From JAFGPJ01 sp964439135 (GTDB taxonomy: Bacteria > Planctomycetota > Phycisphaerae > Sedimentisphaerales > Anaerobacaceae): a stretch of DNA of 12,867 bases. Made by a program: the position numbers and the translations under genes. Below, in pieces: positions 6,720 to 12,867 of this stretch (the stretch's first letter is position 1; every line of letters starts with the position of its first letter). The DNA lies in NCBI GenBank assembly GCA_964439135.1, contig CAYTNN010000137.1, positions 1-12,867 of the forward strand. The letters run 5' to 3'. The notes below the pieces were generated by a model, which saw only the letters and a program-made list of their open reading frames with translations, was not told the DNA's origin and made no database searches.

Positions 6720-9700
6720 ATGATGAGAACCTCAATTTTGCACTTTGCCTTTTTACTTTTGATTTTTTTTCAATCGGCGGTCGCGCATGGACATGATTGG
6801 CCCATGTGGCGATATAATGCGGGCCGCTCTGCAGCATCTGGCGAACAACTGCCGGCTGAGTTGAATCTGCAGTGGGTTCGCAAGTTGGCCCCTCCGAAGC
6901 CCGCCTGGCCGGAAAGTCAGGACAGATTGCAGTTTGACGCTTCATACGAACCGGTTGTTGCGGGTAAGACCATTTTCGTCGGCTCGATGGTCTCAGATAA
7001 CGTAGCCGCCTATGATACGGGGACGGGAGCGGAGAAGTGGCGTTTTTATTGCGACGGGCCGGTGCGATTTGCTCCTGTGGTGTACAAGGACAAGCTCTAC
7101 TTCGCCTCGGACGACGGATATCTGTACTGTCTTAATGCCGAGGATGGTTCTCTTATCAGCAAATTGCTCGCAGGCCCAGTAGCGAACAAGGTCATTGGCA
7201 ACGATCGGCTGGTAGGCATGTGGCCCGTGCGGGGCGGCCCGGTGCTGTACGACGGGACGATATACTTCGCGGCCAGCATCTGGCCCTTCATGGGGACATT
7301 CATTTATGCAATCGACGCCGAGACGGGAGATATTCTCTGGACCAACAGCGGCAGCGGCTCGACATACCTCATGCAGCCTCACAGCAGTCCGGCCTTTGCT
7401 GGCGTGGCACCGCAGGGCTATTTAGTCGCCACAGAGGACATACTGCTCATATCCGGCGGTCGGTCAGTGCCGGCCGCTTACGACCGAAAGACCGGAAAGT
7501 TCCTTTACTATCATTTGAACAAGTACGGCAAGATCGGCGTCTGCGAAGTCATGGCCTCAGGCGATTATTTCTTTAACGATGGTTCCATATACAAGCTGTC
7601 TGATGGTATTGGAATCTCCCGTGCGCCGGCCTCGGTGATAACAGACGACGTTATCATCGGCGTTAAAAATAATGCCGTCGTGGCCTATCAGCTTGAGCCG
7701 GGAGCCAAAAGAGCAAAAGATCTTGGCGCCACAGAGGCCTTGCCCGGGCTCGATAGAATCCACATGACTGCAGGCTCACGTGTCTACGGCAGCGGTGAAA
7801 ATGGTACCATTCTGACAGTTGATATTCCCGACAATAACAGCCAGGCCGAAGTGTCATGGAAGGCGAAGGTGGACGGCGAAGTCTGGAACATGCTCGCCGC
7901 GGACGGCAGGCTTTTTGTCATTACCCTCGAAGGAAATCTCTACTGTTTCGCAGAAAATAAAACCGAGCCAAAACATTATGCATTAGACTCCAAACCTCTG
8001 CAGCGCCGCTCCGGTCAATGGGCGGACAAAGCAAAACAGATTTTGGAAATGACGGGTGAAAAAGAGGGATACTGCCTATTGCCCGGTCTTGGCTCCGGCG
8101 AGCTTCTCTATCAATTAATAAGTCAAACGAACCTGCATATAATCGCGACCGATCCCGATGCCGAAAAGGTCGCTGCGATACGCCGGAAACTTGACGAGGC
8201 AGGACTGTACGGAAATCGAGTCTCCGTTCATGTCGGTGACATTACGACGATGCGGCTTGCCCCCTATATGGCAAATCTGGTCGTGTCGGAAGACCTTCAA
8301 GCCGCCGGCGCCGGCAAGGGCGATGTTTTCATCGAGCGGGTTTTTCATTCGCTTCGCCCGTATGGCGGCACTGCCTGCTTTTCGGTCCCGCAGAGCAAAC
8401 ATGCGGCGATTTTCAGCCGGCTGGTTGCGCTGAAACTGCCCGGCCGCGAGATTACAAGCTCGGGCGATTTTCTGCTGTTAACCCGTGCCGGTGCTTTGGC
8501 CGATTCGGCGGACTGGACCCATCAGTACGGCGATGCCGCAAATAACGTGATGTCGTATGACAAAAGTGTGAAAGCGCCGCTGGGACTTCTTTGGTTCGGC
8601 GGCCCCTCGAACGACAAGATTTTGCCGCGTCACGGCCATGGACCGTCGCCGCAGGTCGTCGGAGGCCGGCTGTTCATCGAAGGACGAAATATGATTCGGG
8701 CGGTTGACGTCTATACCGGTCGTCTGCTGTGGGAAAGACAGTTCGAGGACCTCGGCAAGTTCTACGACAACACTGATCACCAACCCGGGGCCAACGAGAT
8801 CGGCAGCAACTACGTCACTGTATCCGACGCTGTGTATATCGTCTATGGAGACAAGATCCAGGTTCTCGATCCCGCTACGGGCAGAACGACGAAGGAATTT
8901 TCGATGCCGGGCCAGGACAAGCCCCACTTCGGCTCGCTGGCCGTATGTGAAGACCTTCTGTTGGCAACTGCCTCGCCGCTTCATGTCCCGCTGATAGATG
9001 GAAAAGGGCATATAAAATTGCCCGAGAATAGCAAGCCGATTATTGACAAGGGCGCCGATTGGCAATATTTAGCCGGCGCTCATCCGGGCAGAGAATGGAT
9101 GCAGCCGGATTTCAATAGCGTGGATTGGAAAACTTCAGCGGCGGGATTCGGTTACAGCGACGATAACATCAAAACCACGCTAAAGAATATGAGGAAGCGT
9201 TACTCAGTCGTCTATTTACGCAAGTCATTTAACCTGCCCGAGCCGGAAAAGATCACCGAGCTTGGATTGGTGGTCAAATACGACGATGCCTTTATCGCAT
9301 ACCTTAACGGCAGGGAAATCCTCCGCGTCGGTGTTACAAGCGGCAGCGGCCGAAGAGCATCGGGCGTCGGAAAACACGAAGCCGATAACTGGGAATATTT
9401 CAGGATCGACAACCAGGCAACTTTTCTGCAAACAGAAACGAACGTGCTGGCAATCGAGGGGCATAACGAAAAGATTGGCGGCAGCGATTTTTGTCTCCAC
9501 CCCTATATGGTCGCTGTGACTAACGGAAGCACCAGAAGTTTCGCCCTGAATAATATCACCGGCGTAACAGTGAATGCTGACTATGCTTCCGGCAGCAAAA
9601 TGCTTGTTGCCATGGATCGCCACACTGGTAAGATTCTATGGAAACGCAGCGCAGAATACTCCTTCCGCCACAACGCAATCGCTATAGCGGCCGGAAAAAT

Positions 9701-11039
9701 CTTCTGCATCGATGGCATGAGCGACGCCAAGCTCGCCACCTTGAAACGCCGGGGGCTTAACTTCGAAGAAGGACAAACGCTATACGCATTAGACGCTCTA
9801 ACAGGAGATTTGATTTGGCAGGCAAACGAAAGCATCTTCGGGACATGGCTGGCTTATTCAACCGAGCATGATGTCCTGCTCGAAGCTGCCAGCCGCTCCG
9901 GTGACAGGGCGGCGGACGAACCTGATAAGGGCATGACAGTTTACAGGGGATCGGACGGGAATGTTCTCTGGAAAACCGATGATCGTTACAAAGGCCCCCC
10001 GATAATCTATCATGACTGGATTATAACTCAAACCGGTGGCGACGATGCTTCTGCAGCCGCTGAGGCGAAGGTTTTTGACCTGCTCACCGGCAAGACCGTA
10101 ATGCGCGAACATCCGATGACCGGCGAGACAATCCCCTGGACATGGGTCCGATTCAAAGGATGCAACACTGCCATAGCCAGCGAGAACCTGCTGACTTTCC
10201 GCTCGGCCTCGGGTGCTTTCGTGGACTTGACTAAAGGACAAGGCACGGCCAGCATCGGCGGATTTAAATCGGGCTGCACGTCAAACCTGATCATAGCCAA
10301 CGGTGTGTTGAACGCTCCGGATTATACACGCACCTGCATTTGCAGCTATCAAAACCAGGCGTCACTCGCCCTGATTCATATGCCGGAGGTTGGGTACTGG
10401 ACTTTTGATTATTACCTGAAGCCAAGCGAGCCGACCCCGGTCAAACAGGTTGGGATCAATTTCGGCGCTCCGGGCAACCGCTACACCGAGAACGGGACTT
10501 TGTGGCTTGAATTCCCCAGTGTCGGAGGGCCTTCGCCGGATATTCCAGTTCGAGCCAGGTATGAAAATCCACAATGGTTCCGGCATCACAGCTCGCGTGT
10601 GGAAGGCGAATTTAACTGGATCGCCGCCTCGGGTGTTACAGGGCTCAGGGAAGTGGCCGTTCGCATGTTCATTCAACCGGGCAGGAATCCATCCAGCGTT
10701 GACGCCTTCGATAAGAACATTGAAAAGATTCCTACCTGGTCCGAAGATCAGATCAAGGGTGCTTTCGAGCAGCCTCGACCATATACCGTACGCCTGTTCT
10801 TTGCTGAGACCGAAGAATACGAAATCGGCCGGCGTCTTTTCAATGTCTACATTCAGGACCAGCAGGTCCTGGAAGCATTCGATATCGTTAAGGAAGCCGG
10901 AGGAATAAATCGGCCCGTGGTGAAAGAATTCAAAGGAATAAACGTAAAAGATGATTTAAGGATCACGCTGACTCCGCCAACAGAAAGTCAAGCCGGCCCC
11001 CTGCTTTGCGGAATTGAAATCATTGCCGAAGGTTGGTGA
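6720..11039 (+). CDS. Giant secreted PQQ-like beta-propeller protein with nested methyltransferase-like fold and malectin-like tail
   Basis: The protein has about 1439 residues counted from ATG 6720. A signal peptide (SILHFAFLLLIFFQSAVAHG) precedes the mature start HDWPMWRYNAGRS. Residues about 22-430 are PQQ-like blades (LYFASDDGYLYCLNAEDGSL, TFIYAIDAETGDILW). Residues about 437-595 look like a class I SAM-methyltransferase fold: CLLPGLGSGELLYQL (glycine-rich loop), LHIIATDPDAEKV (acidic end of strand 2), VSVHVGDITTM, then RVFHSLRPYGGTACFSVPQS. A second propeller half follows (ADWTHQYGDAANN onward), interrupted at about 778-936 by a beta-sandwich insert (YLRKSFNLPEPEKI, VKYDDAFIAYLNGREILRV, NVLAIEGHNE). 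The last 200 residues, from VGINFGAPGNRYTENGT, resemble malectin, ending in YTVRLFFAETEEYEIGRRLF and GPLLCGIEII. Export suggests binding or processing of glycan outside the cytoplasm; activity is unknown. Earlier in-frame ATGs at 6669 and 6699 are possible starts; none has a clear ribosome site. Confidence 0.9.
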   Translation: MMRTSILHFAFLLLIFFQSAVAHGHDWPMWRYNAGRSAASGEQLPAELNLQWVRKLAPPKPAWPESQDRLQFDASYEPVVAGKTIFVGSMVSDNVAAYDTGTGAEKWRFYCDGPVRFAPVVYKDKLYFASDDGYLYCLNAEDGSLISKLLAGPVANKVIGNDRLVGMWPVRGGPVLYDGTIYFAASIWPFMGTFIYAIDAETGDILWTNSGSGSTYLMQPHSSPAFAGVAPQGYLVATEDILLISGGRSVPAAYDRKTGKFLYYHLNKYGKIGVCEVMASGDYFFNDGSIYKLSDGIGISRAPASVITDDVIIGVKNNAVVAYQLEPGAKRAKDLGATEALPGLDRIHMTAGSRVYGSGENGTILTVDIPDNNSQAEVSWKAKVDGEVWNMLAADGRLFVITLEGNLYCFAENKTEPKHYALDSKPLQRRSGQWADKAKQILEMTGEKEGYCLLPGLGSGELLYQLISQTNLHIIATDPDAEKVAAIRRKLDEAGLYGNRVSVHVGDITTMRLAPYMANLVVSEDLQAAGAGKGDVFIERVFHSLRPYGGTACFSVPQSKHAAIFSRLVALKLPGREITSSGDFLLLTRAGALADSADWTHQYGDAANNVMSYDKSVKAPLGLLWFGGPSNDKILPRHGHGPSPQVVGGRLFIEGRNMIRAVDVYTGRLLWERQFEDLGKFYDNTDHQPGANEIGSNYVTVSDAVYIVYGDKIQVLDPATGRTTKEFSMPGQDKPHFGSLAVCEDLLLATASPLHVPLIDGKGHIKLPENSKPIIDKGADWQYLAGAHPGREWMQPDFNSVDWKTSAAGFGYSDDNIKTTLKNMRKRYSVVYLRKSFNLPEPEKITELGLVVKYDDAFIAYLNGREILRVGVTSGSGRRASGVGKHEADNWEYFRIDNQATFLQTETNVLAIEGHNEKIGGSDFCLHPYMVAVTNGSTRSFALNNITGVTVNADYASGSKMLVAMDRHTGKILWKRSAEYSFRHNAIAIAAGKIFCIDGMSDAKLATLKRRGLNFEEGQTLYALDALTGDLIWQANESIFGTWLAYSTEHDVLLEAASRSGDRAADEPDKGMTVYRGSDGNVLWKTDDRYKGPPIIYHDWIITQTGGDDASAAAEAKVFDLLTGKTVMREHPMTGETIPWTWVRFKGCNTAIASENLLTFRSASGAFVDLTKGQGTASIGGFKSGCTSNLIIANGVLNAPDYTRTCICSYQNQASLALIHMPEVGYWTFDYYLKPSEPTPVKQVGINFGAPGNRYTENGTLWLEFPSVGGPSPDIPVRARYENPQWFRHHSSRVEGEFNWIAASGVTGLREVAVRMFIQPGRNPSSVDAFDKNIEKIPTWSEDQIKGAFEQPRPYTVRLFFAETEEYEIGRRLFNVYIQDQQVLEAFDIVKEAGGINRPVVKEFKGINVKDDLRITLTPPTESQAGPLLCGIEIIAEGW

Positions 11040-11044
11040 GCCGA

Positions 11045-11083
11045 AAAAGAACCAAGCAATCACAACCGGCTTAGTTTTCTTCT
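11045..11083. terminator. Possible weak terminator between convergent genes
   Basis: An imperfect stem pairs AAGAACCAAGC with GCTTAGTTTTCTT, followed on the plus strand by a pyrimidine-rich TTTTCTTCTCC. It lies just after the TGA of the propeller gene and before the end of the convergent hydrolase gene. The stem has a mismatch and a bulge, so the call is tentative. Confidence 0.3.
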
Positions 11084-11094
11084 CCTGCGATACT

Positions 11095-11763
11095 TCATGC
11101 CGTCGAAGGTAGACGCGGTCTCAAGTGCGAAGCCCCGGCAATGTCCCTGGCCTCAACCAATTTCGCCCCTTTTGCCTCCATTTTGCGCAAAGCTAACTTC
11201 GCTTCTCTTTTATTATGCGAACCCAGAGCATCGACAATAATTCTAACCTTCTTGCCTCTGTGCAGCAGCCCCATAGCAGTCGCCCTGACGGCGTCTTCCG
11301 TGCCGGCGCCGATTAAAATAAACTCATCAGCTTCCACTTCACTAAGCAACCTCTCTATTCGAGGCTCATCAAAAGGATCGATGCATCGCTTGTGCAAAAT
11401 GACCTGCCTGTAAGCCAACAGCACATCGGCCGGCAGAGCGTTTTTATTGTCCGCCGGGAAACTAATCCGATCGTTCAGCAATGTGCACGGCACCTTTTTC
11501 TGCCCTTCGGTACCGTCAAGGCAATAGCTGATCTCGCTGCAGCCGTTATTGTTGGGGTAAACCTCAGCGGTCGAGATAACAGAAACATTCTCACACCTGG
11601 CCCAGGCAATCACCCTGTGAATGTTAGCCAGAACCTCAGCCTGGTTCCTGACACATGCACGGCCGGTGGGAAGCAAGAAATCCTTTTGTGTGTCTACATC
11701 AATCAGGAGGTACCAACGTTGTTTTTGGTGTAATTGTAAAATCATTTTCAAAATACCTATCAC
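11095..11763 (-). CDS. Isochorismatase-fold (cysteine hydrolase-like) protein lacking the usual Cys
   Basis: This cytoplasmic alpha/beta protein has about 222 residues, close to the family length. It shows the N-terminal strand and catalytic Asp region YLLIDVDTQKDFLLPTG, the VILHKRCIDPFD stretch carrying the conserved Lys, and the active-site turn GAGTEDAVRATAMGLLHRG. In most family members (nicotinamidase, N-carbamoylsarcosine hydrolase) the turn reads T-D/E-x-Cys-V; here Ala stands in the Cys position. True isochorismatases such as PhzD also lack the Cys, so the protein need not be inactive, but an amidase mechanism is unlikely. The start is uncertain. GTG 11763 has GGGAG five bases upstream; GTG 11769 is in frame but overlaps that site; ATG 11745 has only a weak AGGT. 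The gene is monocistronic and convergent with the propeller gene, and its substrate cannot be told from the context. Confidence 0.85.
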   Translation of the reverse strand: MIGILKMILQLHQKQRWYLLIDVDTQKDFLLPTGRACVRNQAEVLANIHRVIAWARCENVSVISTAEVYPNNNGCSEISYCLDGTEGQKKVPCTLLNDRISFPADNKNALPADVLLAYRQVILHKRCIDPFDEPRIERLLSEVEADEFILIGAGTEDAVRATAMGLLHRGKKVRIIVDALGSHNKREAKLALRKMEAKGAKLVEARDIAGASHLRPRLPSTA

Positions 11764-11827
11764 AATCACTCCCGACTCGTCCTGAACAACCCATTTTAAT
11801 ATGCGTTTCTAACTAATTGTGCCATCT

Positions 11828-11840
11828 CGTATGTCATACG
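11828..11840. promoter_or_regulatory. Perfect palindrome upstream of the hydrolase gene, possible operator
   Basis: The arms CGTATG and CATACG flank a single central base. The site is about 65 bases upstream of the likely hydrolase start, a usual distance for an operator. No second copy was noticed in the window, so regulatory function is only suggested by symmetry and position. Confidence 0.3.
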
Positions 11841-12007
11841 TAACACTATTTCTGACCATCAGTTATACTTTTAGGACAAAACAGGCTATGTAGCGAACAA
11901 AAATGTGTATTATAGGACGATGCGCGTCAGGCGATTCTATATCAATGCAACATCTCAGGAATTGCTATTAAGGAAATGTAGTTATTCAACCACAATTATT
12001 TCCCAGC

Positions 12008-12034
12008 GCGGCCTCGGGCTTCGCCCTTGGCCGC
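12008..12034. repeat. Strong GC-rich hairpin
   Basis: The outer arms GCGGCC and GGCCGC and the inner arms GGGC and GCCC are separated by a two-base internal loop, with a TTC apical loop. It lies in AT-rich surroundings about 165 bases after the stop of the aminotransferase remnant on the minus strand. No T tract follows closely on either strand, so it is not a standard terminator. A REP-like dispersed palindrome is possible. Confidence 0.5.
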
Positions 12035-12199
12035 AACCAAAAAGTTCGTCTTGTAGAAAAGCTTCGTAAAATGCTACAAATAAAAAGGTTACGATCGGCC
12101 AAAACAAAAAACGAGCATAAAAAACAACGTTTTGAAAGATTGTATTATGAAGAGCCAGACGAGGAATGGTCAAATGAATTTTGCCCTCGTACAAAATGG

Positions 12200-12801
12200 T
12201 CACGCCAGAGTCTTATAGACCTGACGGATATTATCAACGATATAATTATTGATACGCTCGGTGTATTTCGCGCCGATACGGATCTGGACGAATCGATCGA
12301 AAATCCCAAGCGTCTGCCGGCAGCTATCGGGGCCGAACTTGATTTTTTTGCCTTCCGCGCTGTTAAACGAAGGCCAGTCCTGATGCCGCGTCCGCTTGTT
12401 GATCACGGATTCTTCGATGGGCAGCAGAACCGAGCCGGTCATCGTGGACGCCGGGACATTTCGCTGCCTCAGCTCGCGGATACAGCGATCGCGGACCGCC
12501 TTGTCCTGCATTTCGAAATAGACGGCATACCCGATGTTACCTTCCGGATCGGGGCGGTGCCGCAGGCGAATGCCGACGTCGCCGATGGATCCGAGTTTTT
12601 GCCGTGATAAAAGCCGCCGACACATTGCACGCAATCCTCCAAGACGGCTACCCCGTGCTCGCGGGCGATCTGCATGATCGGATCCATATCGCATGGCGTT
12701 CCGAGCAGATGGACGGCAATGACGACCTTGGTACGAGGAGTGATTTTTCGCTCGAAGTCCTTCGGATCGATATTCAATGTGTAGTCGATATCATAAGTAT
12801 G
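12200..12801 (-). pseudogene. Degraded DegT/DnrJ/EryC1-family aminotransferase
   Basis: The minus strand reads DIDYTLNIDPKDFERKITPR, then VVIAVHLLGTPCDMDPIMQI, VAVLEDCVQCVGGFYHGK, the PLP-fold region of the aspartate-aminotransferase-like DegT family. After HGK the frame shifts by one base inside a run of five A (12596-12600), and the expected LGSIGDVGI continues in another frame. It then jumps directly to RLRHRPDPEGNIGYAVYF, in the C-terminal domain, which runs to a normal TGA (DRFVQIRIGAKYTERINNYI, VYKTLA). The roughly 150-200 residues between, including the Lys that binds PLP, are missing. A stop codon immediately precedes the N-terminal piece and the sequence beyond does not resemble the family, so the first part is lost as well. 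Intact relatives make amino sugars or related nucleotide-sugar precursors for surface glycans. This copy cannot be functional. Confidence 0.88.
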
Positions 12802-12867
12802 CAATCAAGTCGAGCAGTTCGATATGAAGATTTTAAGCCAGAATAAAGAAGCTCAAATGCTCGATTT

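Larger units (their letters stand above)
11770..12199. other. Long intergenic region without a recognised gene
   Basis: No frame on either strand gives a protein I recognise. Two structures stand out: a 13-base palindrome at 11828-11840 and a strong hairpin at 12008-12034, both listed separately. The frame beginning at 12071 on the plus strand runs on through the aminotransferase remnant in antisense and is not believed. The stretch 12036-12190 is AT-rich and lysine/asparagine-rich in all frames, unlike the neighbouring genes. Confidence 0.55.

Noticed and set aside
12071..12607. Plus-strand open frame of 178 codons over the right-hand intergenic region and the aminotransferase remnant
   Set aside because: Most of it is antisense to clear DegT-family sequence, and its translation resembles no family; the first 40 codons are AT-rich Lys/Asn-rich sequence.
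1..12867. CRISPR arrays, tRNA or rRNA genes, insertion sequences
   Set aside because: No regularly spaced direct repeats, cloverleaf-like tails or transposase motifs were recognised; an exact tRNA or IS search was not possible.

Overview
The window looks like a scaffold piece from a Gram-negative, carbohydrate-degrading anaerobe or facultative bacterium, most likely a planctomycete of the Phycisphaerae/Sedimentisphaerales type. This is inferred from the mix of protein families (a GHL10-type glycosidase, an exported AGE-family epimerase, a giant secreted PQQ-like propeller protein with a malectin-like tail, and a DegT-type aminotransferase) and not from a marker gene. Protein-coding regions are clear, GC content is moderate, and one 100-base run of N (1411-1510) marks a scaffold gap.

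Layout. Positions 1-2025 (-) hold a secreted GHL10/DUF187 glycosidase-like gene, cut by the gap and by the left window edge. Positions 2026-2324 are a divergent promoter region leading to a cold-shock protein (2325-2528, +) with a structured leader. A long AT-rich inverted repeat (2553-2642) separates it from a convergent gene for an exported AGE-family sugar epimerase (2652-3971, -). Positions 3972-4323 contain no intact gene but hold two remnants of a PQQ-like propeller gene, one of them 60/63 identical to the intact propeller gene 5.6 kb away. A two-gene operon follows on the minus strand: a six-TM sensor histidine kinase (6189-4756) and a single-domain response regulator (4731-4324), with a good sigma70-like promoter. 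Positions 6190-6719 hold short gene-like tails on both strands and a candidate promoter. Then comes the dominant gene (6720-11039, +), about 1440 residues: signal peptide, propeller half, nested methyltransferase-like fold, second propeller half carrying a beta-sandwich insert, and a malectin-like tail. It converges on an isochorismatase-fold hydrolase (11763-11095, -) that has Ala where the family usually has its nucleophilic Cys. The right end is a dead DegT/DnrJ/EryC1 aminotransferase (12801-12200, -) that has lost its N-terminus and the middle that carries the PLP lysine, and also has a one-base frameshift.

How it fits together. The glycosidase, epimerase and propeller/malectin proteins all carry export signals and could act on polysaccharide or oligosaccharide outside the cytoplasm. 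They are not in one operon, so a shared pathway is an inference. The most distinctive features are the propeller protein with an embedded SAM-methyltransferase-like fold and the number of decaying gene fragments lying between intact genes.
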